NCBI GenBank assembly: GCA_049522195.1
Contig: JBEKOB010000082.1
Location: 1 to 17,624, forward strand
DNA length: 17,624 nucleotides
Origin: UBA9647 sp049522195
GTDB lineage: Bacteria > Bacteroidota > Ignavibacteria > UBA10030
Reading direction: 5' to 3'
The first letter of the stretch is position 1, and each line of letters starts with the position of its first letter. This document shows, in pieces, positions 6,390 through 14,320 of this stretch. The translations under genes were made by a program, and so were the position numbers. The notes beneath the pieces were generated by a model. That model was not told the origin of the DNA. It made no database searches and saw nothing but the letters and a program-made list of their open reading frames with translations.

Positions 6390-6447
6390 CCTTTGCACCC
6401 TTTTTGGCCTGCGCATGTGCAAGGAAATGGCCTCGTACATCTGCAGG
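6390..6447 (+). promoter_or_regulatory. Leader hairpin with alternative pairing
   Basis: Positions 6408-6424 pair with 6431-6447 (17 positions: 13 Watson-Crick, two T/G, two mismatches) around the 6-base loop AAATGG. An upstream segment CCTTTGCAC (6390-6398) can instead pair with GTGCAAGG (6417-6424), which is part of the first arm, so the two folds exclude each other. The structure ends 66 bases before the sigma-like gene. No T run follows, so it is not a plain terminator. A role in controlling that gene is inferred. Confidence 0.35.
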
Positions 6448-6513
6448 TTGGCTGCTTGGAAAAAAAGGGGCTTCTGATCCCGTCACAGCCCATCATACAC
6501 AAGGGGAGCACAA

Positions 6514-7116
6514 ATGAAAACAAAAAAAGACAATGACGCCCTTGTCGTCGCCCTGCTCTCCGGCCAGAAGCTGGAGAGAAGCGACCAATACGAAGTGGCG
6601 AGAATACTTTACAGCGAGTACATACCCATGGTCTATGCTTATCTGCGAAAGTGGTTCAGAGTTTGCAGCCCATGCATCTATGAGAGTATCGTCATCGAAA
6701 CGATTGAAAGGGTGACACGATCGATCCTGAGGTTCGATCCACACCGTGCGAAGTTCACGACGTTCATGATCGGCTTTGCCGATCGAGTAGCCAAAGAAAT
6801 GCTCCGCAAAGAACTGCAGACCTGCTTCCTCGAGGAGATAGAGGAGGACGTGGCCGCGCCCGAACCGAGTGGATATTCAATAAGCGCGGAGACACTTCTG
6901 CATGAACTTCTCATCGGGCCATATGCCGCTTGCCTTGAAAACTTGCATGAGAAATACAGAGTGCTGATAGAAATGGCAATCGAGGCAGTGCCACCGGAGA
7001 AGTACCAGGAACATTTTAATGTGAATGCGGCCACGTACAGGAAGCGAAAAGAACGGGCGATCAAGGAACTCCGTGAGATTATCTCCATTATGGGACCGAG
7101 CAAACCTATTGAATAG
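6514..7116 (+). CDS. Sigma-70-family (ECF-like) sigma factor
   Basis: A 200-residue protein with the two-domain plan of a small sigma factor. Residues about 31-100 resemble region 2: YIPMVYAYLRKWF, then IVIETIERVTRSILRFDPHRAKFTTFMIGFADRVAKEMLRKE, where the FDPxRAxFxTFM stretch corresponds to regions 2.3-2.4. Residues about 136-190 resemble region 4, ending in a helix-turn-helix (PPEKYQEHFNVNAATYRKRKERAIKELREI). It would bind core RNA polymerase and direct it to its own promoters. The start ATG 6514 follows AAGGGGAG (6501-6508) at 5 bases. No anti-sigma factor with a membrane segment is adjacent. As part of a phage-like run it may switch transcription to later genes. The fit is moderate, and a DNA-binding sigma-like protein is the alternative. 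Confidence 0.75.
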   Translation: MKTKKDNDALVVALLSGQKLERSDQYEVARILYSEYIPMVYAYLRKWFRVCSPCIYESIVIETIERVTRSILRFDPHRAKFTTFMIGFADRVAKEMLRKELQTCFLEEIEEDVAAPEPSGYSISAETLLHELLIGPYAACLENLHEKYRVLIEMAIEAVPPEKYQEHFNVNAATYRKRKERAIKELREIISIMGPSKPIE

Positions 7117-7159
7117 GTGAGGATTTCATTCCACGTAATCTAAATGAGAGGCGTTTGAC

Positions 7160-7408
7160 ATGATTGACGATCAAATATTGGAAGATCCCGAAAACGAAGA
7201 AGAAGAAGGTAATCAGGAAGAGGACCTGCGGTCCGAAATCGAACGGCTCCTTGAAGTCCTCCTTCCTCCGATGAGCGATCAGGACATCGAACGTCTTCAA
7301 CAAGACCTTGAGCCAGTCGCATTCCCCGGGGAAGGGATGATTGAAAAGATCGCTGCAGCGATCGAACGCGGACGGGGCGCGCGAAGTGGAAACGACAGTA
7401 TCGCATAA
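7160..7408 (+). CDS. Small acidic protein
   Basis: An 82-residue product starting at ATG 7160, with AGAGG 8 bases upstream. The first 25 residues are almost all Asp/Glu/Asn (PENEEEEGNQEEDL). The rest forms probable helices (SEIERLLEVLLPPMSDQDIERLQQDL and MIEKIAAAIERG) ending in a short basic tail. No family is recognised. Its position, 43 bases after the sigma-like gene and 13 bases before the AAA+ ATPase gene, suggests a partner or regulator of one of these two. Strongly acidic small phage proteins often mimic DNA or bind host proteins; that is only a possibility here. Confidence 0.65.
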   Translation: MIDDQILEDPENEEEEGNQEEDLRSEIERLLEVLLPPMSDQDIERLQQDLEPVAFPGEGMIEKIAAAIERGRGARSGNDSIA

Positions 7409-7421
7409 TCTCTGTGAAGAC

Positions 7422-8678
7422 ATGAAAACAGTTAGTCAGGCAAGGCATATGGCCGTGGCACAGGACTCTACAGCTGAGCTCTCCGGCGGGGTCGCTTCTG
7501 AACGGAGGCTCTCGGTGTATGAATACGATTTCCTGAAGTCGTACATCTACGCGGTGCATGCAGGACGCCACGCCAATCAGCAGCTTGCGATCGATCGGTG
7601 CATCGCGCATTCGTCTCTGAGCCATCGACCGCAGAGAGCATCGGTGATCGATGTCGGCTCAGCGTCGTTTCCTCTCATCGGCGACGGAGTCTTGGAAGCA
7701 AGCATTTCGTGGGAGGGTGGGTTCTACGAAGCGACCGTCGCGAAGGAAACAGTGTATGAAGGGCAGCGAACGCACACGGCCTACTGTCTTGGCCTTACGA
7801 AGCAATCGTCTTCGGCGAAACAGCTGCTGGAATATCTCCTGCAGGAATCGGTCGCGAATTCCTTCTACAAGAATCAGGTCTTGAGGATCAGCTGGAACCC
7901 GTTGGGAGAGCGAACGCTCATCGTGAAGCCGGTCAATATTGTCGGACAACCCTTGAGCACGATCATCCTGCAGGACGACGTCCGGGATGAGGTCGAGTTT
8001 ATGATCCAGACGATCATCGGCTATCCGGTGCTCCGGAGGTCACTGCGATGTCTCTTCGAGGGCGCGGCCGGAACAGGAAAGACAATGTGCGTTCGGGCGA
8101 TCATCGAGGCGTGCAAGGGATTCGGCACGTTTCTCCTGGTCGAGGGGACTGTCGACATGGTGGATCTGTTCGACTTCGCTTCGCTCTTCGAGCCCTGCGT
8201 GGTCTGCTTGGACGATCTGGACTTGATCTTCGGCAACCGCCACGACGTCGCCCATAGGAAACATCTGGGAGAGTTCCTGACGATGATGGATGGCGTCTCG
8301 ACATCGAACGTATTCGTCCTCGGGACCGTGAATGAAAAGAAGTATCTGGACCGGGCGGCCTCGAGGCCGTGCCGCTGGGATTTCATACTCAAGACCGAGG
8401 CCCCGAAGTCCAAGCTCTACTTGACGCTGGTCCAGGAACGGTGCGCAAACGAGCACATTGCAGGATTGTTTACCCGCGAAGTCGTCGAATCGATGACAGC
8501 CAAGGATGTGACCGGAGCGTTCATCGTCAATTTGATCAAGCATCTCGATATCACCTATGCCCTCTGGCCGGAGAAGCTCAACGAGCAGTTCGTCCTCAAG
8601 GTCGTCGAGAGAATGCATACTGGGTTCTACAAGAGCTCAGAGACTGTTGCGCATCCGGTCGGTTTCAAGACAATCTGA
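7422..8678 (+). CDS. AAA+ ATPase
   Basis: A 418-residue protein from ATG 7422; a second ATG at 7449 is possible. An N-terminal part of about 200 residues has no recognised domain. It is followed by one AAA+ module: Walker A GAAGTGKT (214-221), Walker B CVVCLDDLD (259-267, with DD in place of the usual DE), sensor-1 Asn in LGTVNE (N304), and an SRH-like DRAASRPCRWD (310-320) with candidate arginine fingers. It resembles the FtsH/Bcs1/Cdc48-like classical clade. These enzymes assemble as hexamers and unfold or remodel proteins or complexes. No protease motif (HExxH) or membrane segment is present. The substrate is unknown. In this cassette it may remodel a replication or transcription complex. 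Confidence 0.85.
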   Translation: MKTVSQARHMAVAQDSTAELSGGVASERRLSVYEYDFLKSYIYAVHAGRHANQQLAIDRCIAHSSLSHRPQRASVIDVGSASFPLIGDGVLEASISWEGGFYEATVAKETVYEGQRTHTAYCLGLTKQSSSAKQLLEYLLQESVANSFYKNQVLRISWNPLGERTLIVKPVNIVGQPLSTIILQDDVRDEVEFMIQTIIGYPVLRRSLRCLFEGAAGTGKTMCVRAIIEACKGFGTFLLVEGTVDMVDLFDFASLFEPCVVCLDDLDLIFGNRHDVAHRKHLGEFLTMMDGVSTSNVFVLGTVNEKKYLDRAASRPCRWDFILKTEAPKSKLYLTLVQERCANEHIAGLFTREVVESMTAKDVTGAFIVNLIKHLDITYALWPEKLNEQFVLKVVERMHTGFYKSSETVAHPVGFKTI

Positions 8679-8691
8679 GAAGGAAGGGCAC

Positions 8692-8943
8692 GTGCCCTGC
8701 AGGACAATGGACAAAACTCAAGATGACAACAAACCGTTCTCACAGAGGCTGATCGAAGACCTCCGGCCGATTCTTGTTGCGTCGTTCCTCATCCGTGGGA
8801 TGCGCCTGGATTCCATCGAGATGGACCCTGTCGATGATGACGAGGACCTGGAGACAGTCTCGGGCCCTGTGTTTGTGTTCACGATCAGAGCGACCGCTTT
8901 GCTGTGCACGCCCAAAGGAGAGAGTCGCTCGAAGACTCTGTAA
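8692..8943 (+). CDS. Small hypothetical protein
   Basis: An 83-residue product if it starts at GTG 8692, preferred because AAGGAAGGG (8680-8688) lies just upstream. ATG 8707 would give 78 residues but has no well-spaced ribosome-binding site. The core FSQRLIEDLRPILVASFLIRGMRLDSIEMD has one hydrophobic helix, followed by an acidic stretch (DPVDDDEDLE) and a beta-like VFVFTIRATALL. No family is recognised. A perfect 14-base palindrome (8685-8698) covers the GTG and the end of the ribosome-binding site, so it could shut translation when folded. It lies 13 bases after the ATPase gene and overlaps the next gene by 40 bases. Confidence 0.55.
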   Translation: MPCRTMDKTQDDNKPFSQRLIEDLRPILVASFLIRGMRLDSIEMDPVDDDEDLETVSGPVFVFTIRATALLCTPKGESRSKTL

Positions 8944-9221
8944 GCGGCACGGTCGCCGAAGGATGGGTCCGGGCCTACACGGCCGCGGAGGCAATCGAGC
9001 ACTTAAAGACGGGCGCAGTCGAAGAACTCAGCCTTGACCACGACCTGGGCGTTGAAGAGTTGGTAGGGACCGGGTACACGGTGCTTCAATGGATTGAGAA
9101 GGAAGTCTATTTGAACGGATTCAAGCCGCCAAGAGTCATGACGGTTTACTCCTCCAATTCGCCGGCAGCAGAACGGATGTTGCAGGCGATTGCATCAATC
9201 GAGAAAATGACAAGGGGCTAA
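8904..9221 (+). CDS. cREC-like receiver domain protein
   Basis: A 105-residue product with EGWVRAYTAAEAIEHLKTG (19-37), the hallmark ELSLDHDLG (41-49), GYTVLQWIE and PPRVMTVYSSNSPAAERM. This is the pattern of the small cyclic-phosphate-processing receiver (cREC) family, usually about 100 residues and common in phages. The usual N-terminus, roughly WLDDxRPAPEGW, supplies two aspartates. Here the equivalent reads SLEDSVSGTVAEGW, so the acidic pocket is altered (E10-D11). GTG 8904 is the only standard start upstream of the domain and has a weak ribosome-binding site, so the true start is uncertain. It overlaps the preceding gene by 40 bases, suggesting coupled translation or a recent rearrangement of the 5' end. 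Confidence 0.7.
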   Translation: MHAQRRESLEDSVSGTVAEGWVRAYTAAEAIEHLKTGAVEELSLDHDLGVEELVGTGYTVLQWIEKEVYLNGFKPPRVMTVYSSNSPAAERMLQAIASIEKMTRG

Positions 9222-9269
9222 CTGAAAGAAGAAGCACAAGGACAGTGTGACATCACACAGGAGAAGCAT

Positions 9270-9839
9270 ATGAGAATTGAAAACTATTTCCAACCGCCGA
9301 TACCGATGCGTGAAGAAGAATTCGGGTCCTACAGGCTGTTCCTGGAAGACTATGGCAGATGGCACTCGACAATGGGAAGGCTGAGGCCGTTTGAACCGAC
9401 ACCGCCCTACTACGTCCAAATCGGATACCAAGAGCTTTTCGCCAGCGGAGGCAATGTCTGTCTCCTGCCCGATTGTTTCGACCAAGGATTGGTCAGATTG
9501 CGCGCCGCGACGTGTGCCACAGTGATGATCGATCAGGATATGTTTCAGTTGTTCCGCGGTGAAGACCTCTACGGACCGTTCCGAAAGAGCTTTGTCTTTC
9601 CGAAGACTGATAACAACGCGCCCCCGATCAACTTTGTTGATGAAGCGATCCTGAAAGACGAGGCTCTGGTGAAGCATATGAAATGCCTCTACCTGCTTGC
9701 CTTTCGCTGGCTTAACCGCCAGACCAGGCACGGAACCGAATTCACACTGAGGCTCTACAGCCAGCTACGCACGGACAACGCCGACCATGATGGGCCTCGT
9801 GGGATCCTCTGGAAACAGATCTTCGCTGATGTCCCGTAG
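9270..9839 (+). CDS. Hypothetical protein, unknown
   Basis: A 189-residue soluble protein from ATG 9270, with CAGGAGAAG just upstream. It is rich in aromatic residues (YRLFLEDYGRWHS, PPYYVQIGYQELF) and has two Cys in GGNVCLLPDCFDQG that are not arranged as a zinc site. No signal peptide, membrane helix or known catalytic motif is visible. The C-terminal half has helices (AILKDEALVKHMKCLYLLAFRWLNRQ). I do not recognise a family. It lies between the cREC-like gene and the putative annealing protein, separated by gaps of 48 and 25 bases, so it is very likely co-transcribed with the recombination genes. Confidence 0.65.
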   Translation: MRIENYFQPPIPMREEEFGSYRLFLEDYGRWHSTMGRLRPFEPTPPYYVQIGYQELFASGGNVCLLPDCFDQGLVRLRAATCATVMIDQDMFQLFRGEDLYGPFRKSFVFPKTDNNAPPINFVDEAILKDEALVKHMKCLYLLAFRWLNRQTRHGTEFTLRLYSQLRTDNADHDGPRGILWKQIFADVP

Positions 9840-9864
9840 CTGTATCATTTCTTGGAGTAATACG

Positions 9865-10695
9865 ATGTCACAAAAAGCAAAGAGCCACAACCAGTTCAAG
9901 AAGTACCTCAAGAAGAGAGACGGGTTCAACGTGCTGTATCCGTCGGAGCACTTTCTCTCGGTCTCGCCGATCCACAGACTTACACCCGAGATCGTCCTGA
10001 TTGATCCCGATCCTCTCAACGGAGAAGTGTATCAACTCAGGCGTGGAGCACGAACAAACAGCGGTTTCCGCGATGAGTTTGTCATTACCAAACGGGGGCT
10101 GGAAAAGATCGCATGGGCAGCCGGCATTCAGTTCCATCCACGCTATACTCGACGGACCGATGACGGCCGCAATCCGCGCCGCGTGGAATTTCAGTCCGTG
10201 GGCTCTATTCAGAAGCCAGATGGAAGCTGGTACACAATAAGCCGTTCGAAAGAAATCAATCTCGACGCGATCGAGCAAGAGGTCCGTCGCACGATCGAAG
10301 CAACAGCAGAAGCCGAAGGATTGATGATCGAAGCAGAAGGAGGTCCTCGAAAACTTCTTCGTGGGAGCGAAGAGTGTAGCCGCGAGATCACGCTTCGCAC
10401 CGAACGGGAAATGCTCAAGCAGAGAAAGAATATGGTTGCGGCTGCCGATTCCGGCGCGTACAGTCGAGTCGTGCGATCGCTTCTCAACCTTCAGCCAACA
10501 TACAGCTCTGAGGAACTCGCAAAGCCGTTCGTCGTCCCATCGGTCGCGCTGGATTTGGACAGTCTCCTCAGCCAGAGCTGGATCAGGGATGGTCTCATCA
10601 AAGAAGGTCTTGCGGCGACGTTCAACATCTTCGGTCCGGCTCTCGAAGGAGAATCCAGGATTAAAGAGGTGGAGCAGAAACGGGAGGCTATATGA
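9865..10695 (+). CDS. Putative phage recombination/annealing protein
   Basis: A 276-residue product from ATG 9865, supported by TTGGAG 7 bases upstream. The segment PEIVLIDPDPLNGEVYQL, then DEFVITKRGLEKIAWAAGIQFHPRYTRR (about 70-97), then VEFQSVGSIQKPDGSWYTISRSKEINLD recalls uncharacterised phage proteins. In those, a (L/I)TKxGLxKIAxxAGI motif is followed by a Y/FxAVGxxxxxDGxxxxxxxxKE strand, a layout similar to RecT/Redbeta-like single-strand annealing proteins. The C-terminal part has long charged helices and a domain of about 60 residues. Its stop overlaps the SbcD-like start by 4 bases (ATGA), tying it to the Mre11/Rad50 pair. Annealing function is inferred from motif resemblance and context; it could be another DNA-binding recombination factor. 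Confidence 0.45.
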   Translation: MSQKAKSHNQFKKYLKKRDGFNVLYPSEHFLSVSPIHRLTPEIVLIDPDPLNGEVYQLRRGARTNSGFRDEFVITKRGLEKIAWAAGIQFHPRYTRRTDDGRNPRRVEFQSVGSIQKPDGSWYTISRSKEINLDAIEQEVRRTIEATAEAEGLMIEAEGGPRKLLRGSEECSREITLRTEREMLKQRKNMVAAADSGAYSRVVRSLLNLQPTYSSEELAKPFVVPSVALDLDSLLSQSWIRDGLIKEGLAATFNIFGPALEGESRIKEVEQKREAI

Positions 10696-11894
10696 GGCTC
10701 ATTCATACCGCCGATTGGCACTGGTCCGAACAGCAGTCTGAGAAATGCCGGGAGAGCGCCCGCTTCATTCTCGAGCAGTTGGAATCGCTCAAACCCGACC
10801 TGCACGTCATTGCGGGAGACTATTGGGATCGCCGTCAGGTGCTTTCCTCCGCAAGCGCGGTGCACCCTGCCTTGGCTGCGATGCGGGCGATGGCCAACAT
10901 CTCACCCGTCGCCATCGTGCTTGGCAACTCGATGCATGATGCGCCCGGCAGTCTGGAAATCTTCCGTGGGCTCGATACGCGCTATCCTATTTACGTTGCC
11001 GAGCGACCGAGCACTGTCCTGCTGTGCCGGGATGATTCAGGCAATGCAGCCTTTCGTGAGTGTCCGGAAGAGGATGAGCGGGAAGGTGCGTTCCGTAATG
11101 CGTCTGCGCTCGTGCATCTCTTTCCCTATCCAAACAAGTCGTACTGGCTTTCGGGGCGCGAAGCCGATTCAATTGACGAAGCGACGTTGAGCATCCAGGC
11201 GGCTCTCCAATCTGTCTTCGCTCGATTTGCGGCACTTCATCATGGATTCCGGGGCCCGAAGGTGTTCGTAGGGCATTGTCTGGTTCTAGGTGCGAAGATC
11301 TCCAACGGCCAGCTTCTGCCCGGACAGGAAATCGCAATCGGCAAGAATGATCTTGCCATGATCGGTGCCGACTACTACGCCCTGGGCCACATACACATGG
11401 CACAGAAAATCGAAGAGCGAATCTGGTATGCCGGGAGCACGCACCACTGCAATTTCGGCGAGACGGAGACGAAGAGCTTCAACGAGGTCCAGATCAGCGA
11501 TGGGCGCCTGACGGTGAGCGTCATCGAAATCCCCTCGCGTCGTATGGCTTTTCACGAAGCACGATTTGATCGAACACGGAACGGGATCGTTGACGAGCAC
11601 GAAACAGAAGATTGGTCTGATGCTGAACTCCGCGTGAGAGTTCATCTGACCGAGGAAGAAACCTCGTTGGTTTCCGATGATGAGATCCGCAGACACTACC
11701 TCGGTGCTCACTCGTACAAGATTGAACGACTGGTCATCCCGGAGGAGCGCGTCCGGGCGGAGACGATAACACGGGCACGGACTCTGCGGGAGAAAGTCGT
11801 GGAATGGGCAAAGTTGATCGAGAAACAACTCTCGCCGTCGGTATTGGTACTGGCCGATGAGGTTGAGCAGATAGAGTCTCAGGAGCAACGATGA
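10692..11894 (+). CDS. sbcD: SbcD/Mre11-like nuclease (phage gp47 type)
   Basis: A 400-residue metallophosphoesterase with all five motifs: I HTADWHW (D8, H10), II AGDYWDR (D43, D46), III LGNSMHD (N79, H82-D83), IV FVGHC (H195) and V LGHIHMA (H233, H235). Motif III carries two extra residues compared with the standard GNHD; I recall similar spaced forms (GTPSHD) in phage and prophage relatives. With its Rad50-like partner the enzyme acts as a manganese-dependent exonuclease and hairpin endonuclease at double-strand ends. It overlaps the preceding and following genes by ATGA, so the three are co-translated. The C-terminal 110 residues are charged and helical and should carry the capping and Rad50-binding parts. 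Confidence 0.9.
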   Translation: MRLIHTADWHWSEQQSEKCRESARFILEQLESLKPDLHVIAGDYWDRRQVLSSASAVHPALAAMRAMANISPVAIVLGNSMHDAPGSLEIFRGLDTRYPIYVAERPSTVLLCRDDSGNAAFRECPEEDEREGAFRNASALVHLFPYPNKSYWLSGREADSIDEATLSIQAALQSVFARFAALHHGFRGPKVFVGHCLVLGAKISNGQLLPGQEIAIGKNDLAMIGADYYALGHIHMAQKIEERIWYAGSTHHCNFGETETKSFNEVQISDGRLTVSVIEIPSRRMAFHEARFDRTRNGIVDEHETEDWSDAELRVRVHLTEEETSLVSDDEIRRHYLGAHSYKIERLVIPEERVRAETITRARTLREKVVEWAKLIEKQLSPSVLVLADEVEQIESQEQR

Positions 11895-14302
11895 AACCGA
11901 TTTCCCTTCATCTTCGAGGTTCGATCGGCATCCGTGACGGTCTTGGCCTGGAAGAGATCAGTATTGATTTTACACGGTTCTCCCCGGGGCTCATCTGCCT
12001 CGTCGGGCCGAACGGCTCGGGGAAGACATCGATTCTGGAGAACATTCATCCGTATCTGTGCCTTGCCAGCCGTGACGGCCATCTGGCATCGCACTTCTAC
12101 CTTGCGGATTCATATCGAGATTTCACGTTCGGGATGGGAGGTGATCGCTATCGGTCACTGATACTCATTGACGCCAGGACCGGAAAGAACGAAGCGTATT
12201 TGTACGTCAATGACATTCCGCTCAACGACGGGAAGATCTCTTCGTACAAAGCCGCCCTCGAACGCCTCCTTGGCCCTGAGGAACTGTTTTTCCAAAGCAT
12301 CTTCTCAGGCCAGGGAACGGCGGGTTTTGCAGATCTCACGCCGGCGAAACGCAAAGAACTGTTCTTCGAACTCCTCAATCTGCAGAAGTATGATGGCTAT
12401 TGCCAGCATGCCCGTGAGAGCGCAGAGGAGCTCGAAAGACAATTCGCTGCCAAGAAAGCTGTCATCGAACGCAATCAGGAGGAGCTGCAAACCCGCGCAC
12501 AGGTTCTGGCAAATATTGAACAAGCTGAGGCGCGCCGTTCTGCAGTGCAATCCTCGCTACATGCGCTCGGCGAGGAAATCGAACGCATTGGCCGCGACCT
12601 GGCTGAGCTTCACAGGAGTCTCGAGGAGCGGATCAGCCAAAGAAAGGAAGCCAACGCGGTGGACGAAGAAATCCGACTGCTGGATGTGCGGAGATGCAAG
12701 TTGAGCGAGCATTATCTCATCGAGAAGAAGAAACACGAAACGAAGGCGGAGGCAGTGAAGAAAGAGCTCCAGCGCATTCGACAAATCTGCTCGCGCAAAG
12801 AGGAGATTATTGCACACGTCGAAGAACTCCATCGCCTGTGCGAGGAGGACGGACGACTGGGCTCGCTCGAAAGAGAAGCATACAAAATCGATCAGGCGCA
12901 GTCAGAAGCCCGGGGAGCCTATCAGCGTGAATGTGATGCCTATCAGAGGAAACGCTCGACGCTCATCAGAGACCGAGACAGGCTTGCTAGTGAGGAAAGG
13001 ATGCTGCGCCAAACCATCGACCACGAGCTGGCGCTTTGCGATGGGGAGCTTGCAAGATTGAGGAAGGAGGCATCGCTCATTGATACCGTCGCTTGCCGAT
13101 CGATCGAAGGACTGCCCCAGCAGTGTGTGTTGCTTTCGAATGCCGTCACGGCACGCAAGCAAATCCCTGAACTTGAACGGAAACAACTATTATTACGCTC
13201 CCAGGAGTACGCCGGAGGGTTGGGCAGTACCCGGTATCAGAGCGAGCTTCTCCGATGTGATGAAGAGCTGAAAAGCCTTGAGCAATCAGCACCGACGTAT
13301 GATGCATCCCGATTTGCCCAGCAAAAGGTCGCACTGGGATACGATCGCTCAAGGCATGAAGAGGTGCGGCGTCTGGTCGAGGTGCTGCAGAAAAAACCGT
13401 GGGACCAGCTCTTGGAGGAAATCAAGATTGCGGAGTCTGTAGAGTGTGAAAAGCGATCGGCTCTTGGCGATATCGCTGATCAACTGAGCGACCTCGAGGT
13501 GCGACAGAATCGTGAACTCGGTGAGCTCGAGGAGTTGCTCGGTAAGAAGAAAAAGCAACGGATGGCGATCGTGATCGACGAAGACGTCCCGGATGAGAAG
13601 TCGTGGGAAGAACAAAGAATCCAGGCGAAGAAGAACGTGGAACGCCTGCAGCGCGAGGAGCTCGCCTGTGTGGGGGACATTGCCTCTGGCGACTGCATGC
13701 TCCAGAAGCTGGATGCGATCGAGACGCAGACCCGGCAGGCCGAAGATGAAGCACATCGTCTGGCTGCGCGGATCGCCGACTGGAGGCTCATACAGCGAGC
13801 CTGCTCCAAGGATGGCATCCCCGCACTTGAACTTGATGCTGCAGGACCAGCCATCAGCTGTATTGCCAACAGGCTGCTCGCATCCAGTTTCGGAAGCCGA
13901 TTCCAGATTCGGTTTGAGACAACGCGTCTTTCGAAGGACAGCAAAAAACAGATGGAAACTTTCGATGTCCGGGTCTTTGGCGAAGACGGAGAGAAAAACA
14001 TTGAGGACCTCAGCGGCGGTGAGCGGGTCTGGATCGAACGCGCTATCGCGGAAGCAATTGCGATTCACTTGTCGGAATCGTCGCAACACAGCTTCGAGAG
14101 TACATTTCAGGATGAAGCGGATGGTCCGCTCGATCCCGAAAACAAACAGAATTATCTGGCGATGCTCCGGGAGTCCTTCAGGCTCGGGCACCGTCACTAC
14201 ACCTTCGTCGTGACCCAAACGCCCGACATCTGGCAGCAGGTCGATCAACGCATTCACCTTGAACCAGCGAACTCACGGGTTCGATACGTTTACGGTGGCT
14301 AA
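11891..14302 (+). CDS. sbcC: SbcC/Rad50-like ATPase (phage gp46 type)
   Basis: An 803-residue SMC-like protein: Walker A GPNGSGKT (39-46), Q-loop FFQSIFSGQG (Q135), two long coiled-coil arms (about 170-400 and 420-640), signature LSGGE (707-711), Walker B FQDEADGPLD (D741-E742) and a C-terminal VVTQTPDIW switch region. The apex holds C402 and C412 in VACRSIEGLPQQCVLL. The two Cys are nine residues apart rather than in the CxxC of the classical zinc hook, a form I associate with phage-type Rad50 proteins. It is shorter than E. coli SbcC (about 1050) and longer than T4 gp46 (about 560). It powers and gates the Mre11-like nuclease encoded just upstream (4-base overlap) for end resection in recombination-dependent replication. 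Confidence 0.9.
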   Translation: MKPISLHLRGSIGIRDGLGLEEISIDFTRFSPGLICLVGPNGSGKTSILENIHPYLCLASRDGHLASHFYLADSYRDFTFGMGGDRYRSLILIDARTGKNEAYLYVNDIPLNDGKISSYKAALERLLGPEELFFQSIFSGQGTAGFADLTPAKRKELFFELLNLQKYDGYCQHARESAEELERQFAAKKAVIERNQEELQTRAQVLANIEQAEARRSAVQSSLHALGEEIERIGRDLAELHRSLEERISQRKEANAVDEEIRLLDVRRCKLSEHYLIEKKKHETKAEAVKKELQRIRQICSRKEEIIAHVEELHRLCEEDGRLGSLEREAYKIDQAQSEARGAYQRECDAYQRKRSTLIRDRDRLASEERMLRQTIDHELALCDGELARLRKEASLIDTVACRSIEGLPQQCVLLSNAVTARKQIPELERKQLLLRSQEYAGGLGSTRYQSELLRCDEELKSLEQSAPTYDASRFAQQKVALGYDRSRHEEVRRLVEVLQKKPWDQLLEEIKIAESVECEKRSALGDIADQLSDLEVRQNRELGELEELLGKKKKQRMAIVIDEDVPDEKSWEEQRIQAKKNVERLQREELACVGDIASGDCMLQKLDAIETQTRQAEDEAHRLAARIADWRLIQRACSKDGIPALELDAAGPAISCIANRLLASSFGSRFQIRFETTRLSKDSKKQMETFDVRVFGEDGEKNIEDLSGGERVWIERAIAEAIAIHLSESSQHSFESTFQDEADGPLDPENKQNYLAMLRESFRLGHRHYTFVVTQTPDIWQQVDQRIHLEPANSRVRYVYGG

Positions 14303-14320
14303 GGAAAAAGAGAGCAGGCT

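Larger units (their letters stand above)
5687..6513. other. 827-base gap without a recognisable gene
   Basis: No frame here looks coding. The longest open frame is on the minus strand (6440 to 5766); its composition is Ser/Arg/Pro-rich and it matches nothing I know. The right half holds strong hairpins whose T/G pairs favour a plus-strand RNA (listed separately). Around 6287-6311, GGAGCTTGGGACTCGGGACC is a degenerate tandem of a GGGACT-like unit, of a type seen in interspersed repeats of FCB genomes. The left half (5687-6130) shows only small palindromes such as TGCATATGCA near 5721. Confidence 0.5.

Noticed and set aside
5801..6390. RNase P RNA-like words GGAAAGTCC (near 5806) and ACAGAAATAG (near 6377)
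   Set aside because: They are about 570 bases apart, the surrounding P4 and other core elements are missing, and the window gives no sign of a housekeeping RNA gene here.
5766..6440. A 224-codon open frame on the minus strand in the gene-free stretch
   Set aside because: Composition is Ser/Arg/Pro-rich, no domain or conserved motif is visible, there is no good ribosome-binding site, and the strong plus-strand hairpins run through it. It was kept only as part of the gap description.
13349..14257. A 302-codon minus-strand frame opposite the SbcC-like gene
   Set aside because: It is a shadow of the coiled-coil and ATPase codons of the plus-strand gene, whose motifs are complete.
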